From the NCBI GenBank assembly GCA_963169455.1, contig CAUJDW010000114.1:22131-86130 (forward strand): a stretch of DNA of 64,000 bases, written 5' to 3'. Source of the stretch: Bacteroidota bacterium. Its GTDB lineage: Bacteria > Bacteroidota > Bacteroidia > Chitinophagales > Saprospiraceae. A model generated the notes under the pieces. The model had not been told where the DNA came from and searched no databases. It saw only the letters and a program-made list of their open reading frames with translations. Shown piece by piece: positions 52,390 to 61,704 of the stretch. The position numbers and the translations under genes are program-made. Every line of letters begins with the position of its first letter. Within the stretch, counting starts at the first letter, position 1.

Positions 52390-53376
52390 ATGAAAATCAG
52401 TTTTTTGCGTTTTATATGGCTGGCATTGCCCCTGGCTCTGCTGTCTGGCGGATGTCAGGACGAGGTAGAAGATTCCCCTCTTTACTATTTTACGCAACTG
52501 AACATACGCCTGACCGACGCCCCGGTCAGCTTTGACGAAGTCAACATCGACCTGCAGAAGGTCGTCGTTAAGGGCCCCGGCGGCACGGATACGGTTGACC
52601 TCAACACCAATGCGGGTATATACAACCTGCTGGACTATCAGGGCGGGCTGGATACCCTGATTGCCAATGCCGTCATTTCGATGGATGACATCCGGCAAAT
52701 CCGCCTTATCCTGGGCGACAGCAACACCGTCGTGGCCAACGGGGAAACCCACGATCTGACCATCCCTTCCGGGCTCCAGTCGGGCATCAAGATCAACGTT
52801 TGCCTCGACCTGACGGGGACAGCCGTGTACGACCTGCTGCTGGATTTTGACGCGGCCGAATCGATCCATCAGACCGGCAACGGCAAATACATCATGCAAC
52901 CCGTGATCAGGGTAATGAACCCGGATGCCAATTGCGGCGGCAACGGCGGCGGCGGCGGCGGCAACCCCGGAACCACCGATTGCACCCTAAGCCAGGGTTA
53001 CTGGCAGGCCCACTCGGAGTACGGGCCCGCCCCCTATGATGACACCTGGGCTCAGCTCGACAATGGCGCTGATACGGAATTCTTCGGAACCGGCGAGTCC
53101 TACCTGAGCGTACTCCAGTCTCCGTCTGCGGGTGGCAACGCCTACCTGATCCTGGCCAGGCAATGGATAGCTGCCCGCCTGAATGTGCTCCGCGGTGCTT
53201 CCATCCCCGATGACGTGCTGGATGCCTGGAACCAGGGCGCCGATCTGCTGACTGCCTATGAAGGCAGCCTGTCGATCCCCCAGGGTTCTGCCGACAGAGA
53301 TCTGGCGCTGGAGCTTGCCGCCCTGCTCGATGACTACAACAACGGCATAACCGGCCCGGGCCCGTGTGAGGACTGA
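52390..53376 (+). CDS. DUF4382 domain lipoprotein with extra C-terminal domain
   Basis: 328 residues from ATG 52390. Lipobox LLSGGC (Cys20). About 30-178 is a DUF4382 domain (LNIRLTDAPVSFDEVNIDLQKV, GIYNLLDYQGGLDTLI). A glycine-rich linker (NCGGNGGGGGGNPG) leads to a C-terminal domain starting DCTLSQGYWQAHSEYGP, found in other bacterial surface proteins. Function unknown; the DUF4382 family is common in Bacteroidota lipoproteins. A terminator is found about 190 bp downstream. Confidence 0.85.
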   Translation: MKISFLRFIWLALPLALLSGGCQDEVEDSPLYYFTQLNIRLTDAPVSFDEVNIDLQKVVVKGPGGTDTVDLNTNAGIYNLLDYQGGLDTLIANAVISMDDIRQIRLILGDSNTVVANGETHDLTIPSGLQSGIKINVCLDLTGTAVYDLLLDFDAAESIHQTGNGKYIMQPVIRVMNPDANCGGNGGGGGGNPGTTDCTLSQGYWQAHSEYGPAPYDDTWAQLDNGADTEFFGTGESYLSVLQSPSAGGNAYLILARQWIAARLNVLRGASIPDDVLDAWNQGADLLTAYEGSLSIPQGSADRDLALELAALLDDYNNGITGPGPCED

Positions 53377-53561
53377 GTTGCATGGCCTGACACTTTCCGG
53401 CGAAGCGCCCTGAGGCGTGGGGCGGCCCCACTGCCCGCAACCATAAGAGCTGCTTTGCGCATGAAGAATAAACCTGGAAACTCAAACAGTTTCTCTGCCC
53501 GCTGGACGGGAGCGATTTTCCCAGTGGGCAGTTTTTGATTACCAATAATTTCCGCATATCG

Positions 53562-53592
53562 AAGCCGGCAGCAACACTCTGCCGGCTTTTTT
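53562..53592 (+). terminator. Intrinsic terminator
   Basis: AAGCCGGCAG (53562-53571) pairs perfectly with CTGCCGGCTT (53579-53588) around 7 nt, followed by further Ts. It ends the DUF4382 transcript and separates it from the OmpA gene. Confidence 0.9.
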
Positions 53593-53674
53593 CGTTGATT
53601 TTCTGAATATTGAGTGACAAGGCACTTCTTTTGAAGTCTAAACCAGGTAGAACAAACACGCCAAAACACCATTC

Positions 53675-55117
53675 ATGAGAGGGCTACTGCTCGCGGTAAT
53701 GACGGCGCTGCCGCTGCTTGCGGCGGCGCAGCACAGGTGGGAAGGCAGCCTTCTGGCCGGCGGCTCGGTGTATCAGGGCGACCTGGCCATGGCCACGGTG
53801 GGTTCCCTGAAAGAAACCAATCCGGCTTTCGGGCTTTCGCTGCGCCGCCATTTTTCCTCCCGCCTCTCCCTGCGCGCGCACCTGCTGCAGAGCCGGCTGA
53901 GCGGCAATGACGCCAATTTCCCGGAACGCGCCAGCCGCGGCTTTTCCTTCAAAACAGATATCAGAGAGTACGCCCTGCTGGCGGAGTGGAATCTATTCCC
54001 GCCGGAGATCGCCAGCGGATTCGCTACACCATACTTCTACGCCGGCGGGGGCTTGCTGTCGATGGACCCGGTTCCCGATTTTTTTGGCGAAGGCCGTCCC
54101 AATGCCGGGGTAAAGGAAGATGCACAGGCCATTTACAAGCGCTCCCGCATCGTGCTGCCCCTCGGCCTGGGGCTGCGTTTCGGGCTGAACGAGAACTGGA
54201 GCCTGGGGCTGGAAATCGGGGGGCGCGCCACATTCACTGACTACCTCGACGGCATCAGCAAGGCTGCCAACCCTGCAAAAAAAGACTGGTACACCACCGG
54301 CGGCATTCAACTGAATTACCGCTGGAGCAGGCCCGACCCCGACCGCGACGGCATCGCCGGCCGCCAGGACCAATGCCCGGATCAGGCCGGCAAAGCCGTG
54401 CATAAAGGCTGCCCCGACAGCGATGAGGACGGCTGGGCGGATTTTGAGGATCACTGCCCCCTGGTGGCGGGCACGCTCCAAGGCTGCCCCGATAGCGACG
54501 GCGACGGCATTGCCGACTTTGCCGACCGCTGCCCCGGCCTGCCCGGCCCGCTCAGCACGGGCGGATGCCCCGCCCAGGACCGCGATGGCGACGGCATCGC
54601 TGATGAACAGGACGACTGCCCCGACAAGATCGGGCCGGCGTCCAGGCGGGGTTGCCCCATTGAGGATACCGACCAGGACGGCATCGAGGATGCGCGCGAC
54701 CAGTGCCCCGACGTGCCAGGCAGCCGGGCCAACTTCGGATGCCCGGAAACGGAAACGGGCGAGGCGCCCTCTGTGCCCGTTTCCATACCCGCCATCCAAA
54801 GCCTTTATTTCGAACCGAATGACGCAGCCCTGCTCGCCGCCCACCGGCTAATCCTGAACAGGGCAGCTTCATACCTGCTGCAACATCCGGATGCTTTCCT
54901 GCTCATCAAAGGCCATTCGGATGACCGGGGCAGTTCCAGGATCAACCAGGCCCTTTCCGAAGAGCGCGCCCGCCTCTGCTATGAGTACCTGCTTGCCAAA
55001 GGAACACCGGCCAGCCGCCTCCGCTACGAAGGCTATGGCCAATCCTACCCCCTCGCCGACAATGCTTCTGAACAGGGGCGCCGGCAAAACAACAGGGTGG
55101 AGCTGGAATTGCAATAA
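53675..55117 (+). CDS. OmpA family protein with thrombospondin type 3 repeats
   Basis: 480 residues. Signal peptide ends at AAAQ; about 20-215 forms an outer-membrane barrel (LLAGGSVYQGDL ... GIQLNYRWSR); 217-350 holds six calcium-binding TSP3 repeats of the type DPDRDGIAGRQDQCPD; the last 110 residues are an OmpA peptidoglycan-binding domain with the conserved Asp and Arg region (IKGHSDDRGSSRINQALSEERA). It tethers the outer membrane to the cell wall. Confidence 0.93.
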   Translation: MRGLLLAVMTALPLLAAAQHRWEGSLLAGGSVYQGDLAMATVGSLKETNPAFGLSLRRHFSSRLSLRAHLLQSRLSGNDANFPERASRGFSFKTDIREYALLAEWNLFPPEIASGFATPYFYAGGGLLSMDPVPDFFGEGRPNAGVKEDAQAIYKRSRIVLPLGLGLRFGLNENWSLGLEIGGRATFTDYLDGISKAANPAKKDWYTTGGIQLNYRWSRPDPDRDGIAGRQDQCPDQAGKAVHKGCPDSDEDGWADFEDHCPLVAGTLQGCPDSDGDGIADFADRCPGLPGPLSTGGCPAQDRDGDGIADEQDDCPDKIGPASRRGCPIEDTDQDGIEDARDQCPDVPGSRANFGCPETETGEAPSVPVSIPAIQSLYFEPNDAALLAAHRLILNRAASYLLQHPDAFLLIKGHSDDRGSSRINQALSEERARLCYEYLLAKGTPASRLRYEGYGQSYPLADNASEQGRRQNNRVELELQ

Positions 55118-55147
55118 TGTTTATTTTTGCGCCAAATTGAATCCGAC

Positions 55148-56833
55148 ATGTCTGTAAAGCCCACCCAAAGGAGCCGCGCTCAGGAATCGAGGGCAGCCAT
55201 TCAGCGCCTCTACATCGCCATGCGCCATCTGTTCATCCGCGGCAGCTACAAACCCCTGGGTGTTTCCGGCGAGGCCATGATCGAGGCCATGATGCAGCTG
55301 CAACCCGAAATATACGGCTCCATCAATGACCCGGAACGGGTGGAACTGGAGGGGCTGCTGTACGTTTTCCAGCGGCTGCCCCGCGGCATCGAGGAATGCC
55401 GCTATATCAAGCTCCTCTCCCGGGAAGGTTTTGAAAAGTCAAACTTCCAGCCCATTGTCCCCCCCAAGCGGCGGCGCAATTGCTACCGCATCGACCAGGA
55501 AGAAATGTTCATCGAAATGACGCGGGGCCGCAGTGACATCTACGATATCCTCACCCACCTGACCTTCATGTACATCGAGGCGGAAAAAATCCGGCGCAAC
55601 AGCGAAGACCAGAAGCTGCGCAAGAAGCGGGACTGGAAAATGCTGGAGGAGATCGTGCGCCGGGAAGAAAATGGCGAGGAATACAACAAGGACATCGCCT
55701 ACACCTACCTCAGCACCCTCCTGGGGCGCACCTACGAAGAAACAGTAGATGCCTGCCGCCGCTTCGACCACGACCCCGACGTCAACAGCATCTTTCACAT
55801 CACCTACTGGCTCGGCAAGCTTTCTACCGAAGAAGCGCAACAGCAGAACGACCGGGAAATATCCTTTACTTCCGCCCTGCGCGAGCGGGTCGGGCACCAC
55901 TACTACGGAGAAATCTGGGCTCTCAACATCAAAGAATACCTGGCCGGGCAGGGCATGATGGGGCGCCCGCTGCACATCATCAGCGCCAACCCGCACAGCG
56001 TGATGAACAGCTTCTACGCCAGCGCGGCCCTCGGCCAGAAAGACGATCTGGAGGACCTGGCCCGGGAACTGAGCATGGAAAGCAATGCCGAGCTGCGACA
56101 AAAGGTACAGAGCTACGCCCTCCGCAACGGCATGCACCAGATTGACGACACCAGCGGCACCATGATCACGGTCCAGATATTCGACACCACCCGGATCGCC
56201 CCCGGCAAACTGCCGGCCGAGTTGTCCTGGAATGCCGATTACATCGAACAACACAAGCCCGTCATCCTGGTCATGGACTATGCTTTCGGCGAGCAGGCCT
56301 ACGAAACCATGGATGAACTGCTGAAACCTTATGAAGTGGATGGGCAGCGCATCCCCCTGAAGGTGGAATCCATCTCCATCATGGGCAAGGCCGGCATCCT
56401 GGAAGGCGGCAAAGGCGACATCATGGTGCCTACCGCCCACGTCTTTGAAGGCACGGCCGACAACTACCCCTTCGACAACCAGCTTTCCGCCGACGATTTC
56501 GAAGGCCACGGACTGAATGTACTGGAGGGGCCGATGATCACCGTATTGGGCACTTCCCTTCAAAACAAGGACATCCTCCGCTATTTCCGCCGGTCTTCCT
56601 GGAAAGCCGTTGGCCTGGAAATGGAAGGCGCCCACTACCAGAAGGCCATCCAGGCAGCGGCCAAAATCCGCAAAAGCATCAACGAAAATGTAGTGCTGCG
56701 CTATGCCTACTACGCTTCGGACAACCCCCTGGTCACCGGCGGCACCCTAGCCTCCGGCAGCCTGGGCATGGATGGGGTAAAGCCCACATACCTGATCACC
56801 GTACGGATGCTGAACCAGATACTGGGCGGGTAG
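55148..56833 (+). CDS. DUF6909 family protein with nucleoside phosphorylase-like C-terminus
   Basis: 561 residues from ATG 55148; a -7-like TATTTTTG (55122-55129) lies just upstream. About 1-230 is a helical Bacteroidota-specific region (IQRLYIAMRHLFIRGSYKPLGVSG). About 370-560 resembles PNP/MTAN nucleosidases: VILVMDYAFGEQAYETM, ISIMGKAGILEGGKGDIMVPT and VGLEMEGAHYQKAI, where the family's MEGA motif is seen. Whether the phosphorylase site is active is unclear. Conserved length suggests an intact gene. Confidence 0.8.
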   Translation: MSVKPTQRSRAQESRAAIQRLYIAMRHLFIRGSYKPLGVSGEAMIEAMMQLQPEIYGSINDPERVELEGLLYVFQRLPRGIEECRYIKLLSREGFEKSNFQPIVPPKRRRNCYRIDQEEMFIEMTRGRSDIYDILTHLTFMYIEAEKIRRNSEDQKLRKKRDWKMLEEIVRREENGEEYNKDIAYTYLSTLLGRTYEETVDACRRFDHDPDVNSIFHITYWLGKLSTEEAQQQNDREISFTSALRERVGHHYYGEIWALNIKEYLAGQGMMGRPLHIISANPHSVMNSFYASAALGQKDDLEDLARELSMESNAELRQKVQSYALRNGMHQIDDTSGTMITVQIFDTTRIAPGKLPAELSWNADYIEQHKPVILVMDYAFGEQAYETMDELLKPYEVDGQRIPLKVESISIMGKAGILEGGKGDIMVPTAHVFEGTADNYPFDNQLSADDFEGHGLNVLEGPMITVLGTSLQNKDILRYFRRSSWKAVGLEMEGAHYQKAIQAAAKIRKSINENVVLRYAYYASDNPLVTGGTLASGSLGMDGVKPTYLITVRMLNQILGG

Positions 56834-56864
56834 GGCTGCCGAAAAAGCGCCGGCTGAAAGCCCA

Positions 56865-59528
56865 CTATTCCATCAGAACAAGCCGTTCCACGCCTATCCT
56901 TTTGCCATCCCTGCTAACCACCAGCCAATAGGTTCCGCCGGGCAGACGGGGCTGCAGGGTGCAGGAGCCGGTGTCCGGCGCCTCTTCTTCCCAGGCAAGC
57001 TGGCCCATCAGGTTGAAAAGCGATATCCGGACCGCCTGGCCATCTTCTACTTCTTCCTCCTGCCACCAAAGCCTGAACTCATGGCTGAACGGATTGGGCG
57101 AAACCATCAAACCGCCCCCACTGTTCCGCGGGGTTTGTCCGGGAATCTGCGCCGCTTCAAAAGGCACGGTGAAATAGAATCCCCGCTGGCAGCCACCGGC
57201 ATCGGTGACGATCAGGAAGTACTGCCCGGCATCCAGCAGGTCGATGAAGCTGGAGTCGCGGCCATTGCTCCAAAAATAACTGTAGGGCGGAGAACCGCCC
57301 GAAATTCCGGCGTAAATGCTCCCTCCCAGGATGGTGCCCCGATCGGGCAGCACCAGAGCGGAATCAAGGGTTATCGTGTCAAAATAGGCCAGGGTGAGAA
57401 ACACGGTGCTGTCACAGCCATTGGCGCCTTCAAACTGAAGCTGGCCCTGGGTGGGTTCTCCGAAAACATAAGGGCCGACGGCCAGGAATTCGCCGGGGCA
57501 CAGCGTGGTGTCAAGGCTTACCTCCACGGCAGGAAGCACAGCCAGATCCAGGGTTACCACGCTGTCGCAGCCCTGGCCGGAAACCAGCACTGCGGTATAA
57601 ATGCCGCTTTGGGTGTATGGCGCGCCTCCCAGCAGATAACTCTCCCCCTGGCATATCGCCGCGGAAAGGGAAGTATAAACCGTGGGTGCAACAGCGAGGT
57701 TCAGTTGAATAATGCTGTCGCAACCATTGGCTGCCGTCAGCGTATCGGCGTACAGCCCGCTTTGGGTGTACAGGTTGCCTGCAACCTCATAACCCTCCCC
57801 TTCACAGATGCTGGCCGCCAGTGAGGTGATCGGCGAAACCAAAGCGGATAGTTCCAGTTGAACCAGCGACTGGCAGCCCGAGGGGCTGGTGAGGGTAAGC
57901 TGATACACGCCCGCATTGTCGAAAGTTTGGCCGCCCAGCATGTATGAATCACCCTGGCAAATGCTGGCCTGAATGGTATCCATCGGCTGCAGCACGGTTA
58001 ATTCCAGGGTTATGGTGCTGTCGCAACCCGCTGCAGTGGCGTAGGATTGAATGTAAATTCCGCTTTCCGTATAGGTGGAATCGCCCAGCAGATATGCCTC
58101 TCCTTCACAGATGGCTGCCTGTAACAGCGTATCCGAAGCGGGAAATACCTCCAGATGGAGTTGATACAGCGTATCGCAGCCCGACAACAGGGCAGCCAGC
58201 GTATCGGCATACAGCCCGGCGGCGGCCAGTGTGTCGCCCATGAATACTACAAATTCTCCGCTACAGATGGCTGTATCGAGCGTAATGACTTCCGGATAGA
58301 TAAAGTTCAGCACCCCGGACACGGTGCTGTCGCAACCATAGAAGCTGGTGAGTACTTCGGAAAAGGGCCCGGGAACAGTAATGGGAGTATTTTGAAAATA
58401 ATATGGGCCGAGCAGGCTGCAATGGTTGATTATCCCCAGGTTGGCGGCGACGTCCGGATGCACGGTGAGGGACAGCAGTACAAGGCTGTCGCAACCGCTG
58501 GCTGAGGGTAACAAGGCCGAATAATTCCCCGTCTGGTTATATGAATTGTTGCCCAGGGTATAGATTTCCCAGGAACAGATATCTGCCTGAAGCATGGTGG
58601 GAGGGATGGGAGGGATTACCGTAAGATCCAGCACGACCGTCTGGGTGCAGCCGTCAGGCAGGAGGCTGTCCAGAAAGTACACCCCGGAATTGAGAAAGGA
58701 CATTCCCATGAAGTTGTATGGCAGTTCCTCAGAACAAATACTTTCAAAAACATACTCAGGCTGCGGCGGCGCCGCATTGACAGTCAGGCAGGCCGCCTGG
58801 CTCTGGTTCTGGCAGGGGCTGGAGGCTGTTACACACAACTGGTAGGCGCCCGGCTGGGGGAAGCTGAGCAAAATATCCGGGCCGGAATCCGCGAGTGCCG
58901 CCCCATTCAGTTCCCAGTTGTAGAGGGTAGCGCCTGAAAGGCCGGTGGCGGAATAGGAAAAAACCTCGCCGGGACAGGCCTGCGCCGCCCCCCCGATGGC
59001 CAGGCTGCCGGTTAGCGGCGGCGGCATGGTGGAGCCGCTCAGGACGGAAATGGAGAATTCGCAGACATCGCCCAGGTTGCCGTCGATAACCAGAAAGTAC
59101 GTTTGCCCGGGGATGAGCCCACCTGTCGAGATCAAAGTAGGATTGGAAGGGAAGATAGCCGTCTCGCAATTAGAGATCGAAACGAAGGAGACGCAATCCG
59201 GGCTGCTGTACATACCGGCCTGCAGGCCGTTGCCATCCTGGCAGTTAAAGGCTGTGAATTCCAGCACCAGCGTAGGTGAGCCGGCGACGAAAGCCAGCCA
59301 GTTGACACTATTCAGCTGTAGGGGGCAGAACAGAGGCGGGACATCCCAGGAAGGAAACGCTAAATTTGTTCCGACATACCCGTCGAGCCCGTCACAGGCC
59401 AGGCAGGCTTCCGAGCAGAAAGCCGAAGGCAGGATTCCAAACCCGGAACAGGTATTGTCCGGAAGTTGCGCCAGAGAACGGGCAGGCAAAATCATGGCAA
59501 AAAAAAGCCAGAGTAGCAGGTGTTTCAT
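56865..59528 (-). CDS. Large T9SS-secreted protein with nine SprB-like repeats
   Basis: 887 residues. Signal peptide MKHLLLWLFFAMILPARSLA; an N-terminal domain with many cysteines (1-180), a PKD-like domain (180-255), then nine units of about 50 residues with the pattern ICxGExYxLGxxxYxxSGxYxxxL...GCDSxVxLxLxV, one unit (INHCSLLGPYYF) degenerate. A Cys-containing SprB-type module (FLIVTDAGGCQRGFYF) and a T9SS sorting domain (LMVSPNPFSHEFRLWW) end the protein. It is likely a surface adhesin. Confidence 0.88.
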   Translation of the reverse strand: MKHLLLWLFFAMILPARSLAQLPDNTCSGFGILPSAFCSEACLACDGLDGYVGTNLAFPSWDVPPLFCPLQLNSVNWLAFVAGSPTLVLEFTAFNCQDGNGLQAGMYSSPDCVSFVSISNCETAIFPSNPTLISTGGLIPGQTYFLVIDGNLGDVCEFSISVLSGSTMPPPLTGSLAIGGAAQACPGEVFSYSATGLSGATLYNWELNGAALADSGPDILLSFPQPGAYQLCVTASSPCQNQSQAACLTVNAAPPQPEYVFESICSEELPYNFMGMSFLNSGVYFLDSLLPDGCTQTVVLDLTVIPPIPPTMLQADICSWEIYTLGNNSYNQTGNYSALLPSASGCDSLVLLSLTVHPDVAANLGIINHCSLLGPYYFQNTPITVPGPFSEVLTSFYGCDSTVSGVLNFIYPEVITLDTAICSGEFVVFMGDTLAAAGLYADTLAALLSGCDTLYQLHLEVFPASDTLLQAAICEGEAYLLGDSTYTESGIYIQSYATAAGCDSTITLELTVLQPMDTIQASICQGDSYMLGGQTFDNAGVYQLTLTSPSGCQSLVQLELSALVSPITSLAASICEGEGYEVAGNLYTQSGLYADTLTAANGCDSIIQLNLAVAPTVYTSLSAAICQGESYLLGGAPYTQSGIYTAVLVSGQGCDSVVTLDLAVLPAVEVSLDTTLCPGEFLAVGPYVFGEPTQGQLQFEGANGCDSTVFLTLAYFDTITLDSALVLPDRGTILGGSIYAGISGGSPPYSYFWSNGRDSSFIDLLDAGQYFLIVTDAGGCQRGFYFTVPFEAAQIPGQTPRNSGGGLMVSPNPFSHEFRLWWQEEEVEDGQAVRISLFNLMGQLAWEEEAPDTGSCTLQPRLPGGTYWLVVSRDGKRIGVERLVLME

Positions 59529-59628
59529 ACTTGTGCTGGTTGAATGATCAAATAAGCAGTTCCTCTCCGGTGTAGCATTTCTCCAAAGTAAAGGATAGTA
59601 TTAGGGAGCCCTGTGCTGCCTGCCGCGA

Positions 59629-60939
59629 TTATTTTTCCTCTTCGGCAGGCTTGGTGAGATGGTCTTTGCTGAGCCAGTACGAAACGGCGCCCAGCCCGAG
59701 GTTGGCCAGGCCCCAGAGGCTCTCTCTCGGTTTGTCATACAAAAGCACGCCCAGCATCCAGAAGCTGAAGGCCAGGAAAACAATCTGAACCCAGGGGTAC
59801 CCGGGGCTGGAATACCCCTTATGCCCGTTTTTCCACCGCATGACGAACAAGCCCGCCACAGCGGCCGTGGTGACGAGTTGCAGGACGAAGCCGCTGTAAA
59901 AAAACACTTCTTTAAAAGAGCTGATCAGGATCATTGCGATGCTGATGGCTGCCTGCAGCCAAACGGCCCGCACGGGAATGCCGCTGCGGTTGTCCCGGGC
60001 CAGAAAGCGCCAGATGGCGTAGTCATCAGCCATGGCCCGCACCACGCGGGGCCCGACCCATACCATCGCGCTGATGCTGGACACGAGGAAAAGGGCGATA
60101 AAAAAGCTGATCAGGCGGCCTCCTGTTGACCCGAACATCACTTCGGCCACGACCTGCCCCACCTCCAGCTTCCCCTGAAGCTGGTCGATGGATGCCTGTT
60201 GCAGGAAGGCCAGCTGAAGCAGGACGTAGAGGATGCTAACGGCCAGCGTCCCTCCCACCAGTGCGCGGGGCAGGTTGCGGGCGGGGTCCTCGATCTCCTC
60301 CACGATATAGGCCGCTGCGTTCCATCCGGAAAAGGCATAAATCACATAGGCCAGGGCTACGGCGAAAGCAGGCTTGCCCAGCTCCGCATGCCAGGCCGCT
60401 GCCTCTTCCGGCGGCCGCCCGTTGGGCTCCAGAAGGAAACAGGCCAGTATAAAAAAGGCGATCAGCAATAATTTCAGGGCGGTGAAAACATTCTGGAAGC
60501 GGCTGCTCTGCCGAATGTTGGCCGAATGGACCAGGGAGATCGCTACAACCGTCGAAACGGCGATGAACTGGGCCGAAACGGGCAGGAATTTGCTGATATA
60601 GGCGCCCATGGCCAGCGCCGCCAGCGTTACGGAAGCCGCAAAGCCTATGGTGAGGGAAACCCATCCGGACAGATACCCGATAAACGGGTGGTAGATGCGC
60701 GACAGGTAGTGATACTCTCCGCCAGAACGGGGCAGCTTGGTGCCCAGTTCCGCATAACTGAAAGCACCGAAGAGGGAGAAAACCCCGCCAAGCAGCCACA
60801 GCAAAAGGATGGACCAGGTGCTGCGCAGGGATTCCAACTGCAGCCCAAGGGTGGTGAAAACCCCCGTACCCACCATGTTGGCCACCACGATCGCCGCAGC
60901 GCTTATCCACCCTATCTTCCTTCCGGAAACCTGTTGCAT
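59629..60939 (-). CDS. APC superfamily amino acid permease
   Basis: 436 residues with about 12 membrane helices. The first helix shows IVVANMVGTGVFTTLG, the glycine-rich unwound substrate site of APC carriers; SYAELGTKLPRSGGEYHYLS follows in helix 2-3; AFSGWNAAAYIVEEIEDPARNLPRAL is the helix 6 region. Likely imports amino acids by cation symport or exchange; the substrate is not determined. A good -7 element lies 21 bp before the start. It stands alone. Confidence 0.92.
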   Translation of the reverse strand: MQQVSGRKIGWISAAAIVVANMVGTGVFTTLGLQLESLRSTWSILLLWLLGGVFSLFGAFSYAELGTKLPRSGGEYHYLSRIYHPFIGYLSGWVSLTIGFAASVTLAALAMGAYISKFLPVSAQFIAVSTVVAISLVHSANIRQSSRFQNVFTALKLLLIAFFILACFLLEPNGRPPEEAAAWHAELGKPAFAVALAYVIYAFSGWNAAAYIVEEIEDPARNLPRALVGGTLAVSILYVLLQLAFLQQASIDQLQGKLEVGQVVAEVMFGSTGGRLISFFIALFLVSSISAMVWVGPRVVRAMADDYAIWRFLARDNRSGIPVRAVWLQAAISIAMILISSFKEVFFYSGFVLQLVTTAAVAGLFVMRWKNGHKGYSSPGYPWVQIVFLAFSFWMLGVLLYDKPRESLWGLANLGLGAVSYWLSKDHLTKPAEEEK

Positions 60940-60959
60940 GAGAAATTTCTTCAGGAATT

Positions 60960-60967
60960 CAAAGGTA
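60960..60967 (-). promoter_or_regulatory. -7 promoter element of the permease gene
   Basis: TACCTTTG on the minus strand matches the Bacteroidota TAnnTTTG -7 box, 21 bp before ATG 60939. No clear -33 TTG was found at the expected distance. Confidence 0.4.
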
Positions 60968-61057
60968 CCAAAAGTAGGCGCACATTGCCCAGCGCCGCTC
61001 CTATCCTAACGAAATGATAACACCTTTGAATAAGGTTTTAACGTTCGGATAATTCTC

Positions 61058-61065
61058 TATTTTTG
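61058..61065 (+). promoter_or_regulatory. -7-like element before the small lipoprotein gene
   Basis: TATTTTTG matches TAnnTTTG 22 bp before ATG 61087, without a convincing -33 box. Confidence 0.35.
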
Positions 61066-61086
61066 CTGCGCACAAATCCGATCACG

Positions 61087-61557
61087 ATGAAGCGAATAAT
61101 AATCCTGAGCGCCCTGTCCTCCCTGCTGGCCTGCGGAGGAGGCTTTGAGGCCGAACACCGGAAGATGGTGGAAGAATACGAAACCCAGAAGGCTCATATC
61201 GAGAACCTCAGGGAACAATACGAAACCCGCTCGCTGGAATACCAGCAGGCCCGGAAAGCCCACGAAGAGCGCGCCGGCGAAACGGAGGATTCCCTCCACC
61301 TGTCCATCAACCAGATGCACGACGGGCTGCTGCTCAACCACGAGTCCTTCCGCGCCCAGCATCCGGAAACCCTCAAAAACCTCGAAGGGCTGGAGGCCCG
61401 GCACACCGTCAAAGGTTATCCCCAGGACAGCATCCGCGCCGAACACCGGTACATGCTCCAGGAGTTGAACCGGATCGGGCAGGAGTACCAGGGCATGCAC
61501 GAGGAGTTCAACCAGATGATGGACGAACAGCAGGGCATGGCGGCCAAACATCAGTAG
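61087..61557 (+). CDS. Small coiled-coil lipoprotein
   Basis: 156 residues from ATG 61087 (an earlier in-frame start at 61063 would spoil the signal). Lipobox SLLAC (Cys16) followed by GGGFEAEHR. The rest is almost wholly charged and helical (VEEYETQKAHIENLREQYE and similar), suggesting an elongated coiled coil, with many methionines and histidines at the end (HEEFNQMMDEQQGMAAKHQ). Small periplasmic or outer-membrane lipoprotein of unknown role; metal binding by the His/Met end is possible. Confidence 0.75.
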   Translation: MKRIIILSALSSLLACGGGFEAEHRKMVEEYETQKAHIENLREQYETRSLEYQQARKAHEERAGETEDSLHLSINQMHDGLLLNHESFRAQHPETLKNLEGLEARHTVKGYPQDSIRAEHRYMLQELNRIGQEYQGMHEEFNQMMDEQQGMAAKHQ

Positions 61558-61644
61558 GGAAAACGCCGGCCCTGCCCGATACGCCATTTTACGGCGGCCT
61601 GGCAGGTTTTGCTGTGTTATAAGCGGCTTTGCCCCGGCAAAAAA

Positions 61645-61674
61645 ATGGCCGCCCCAGCAATCCGGGGCGGCCAT
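61645..61674. terminator. Bidirectional intrinsic terminator
   Basis: ATGGCCGCCCC (61645-61655) pairs perfectly with GGGGCGGCCAT (61664-61674) around 8 nt. An A run before it and TTCTT after it suit termination for both converging genes. Confidence 0.85.
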
Positions 61675-61704
61675 TCTTCACACAGGAAATATTATGGCTA
61701 AAAA

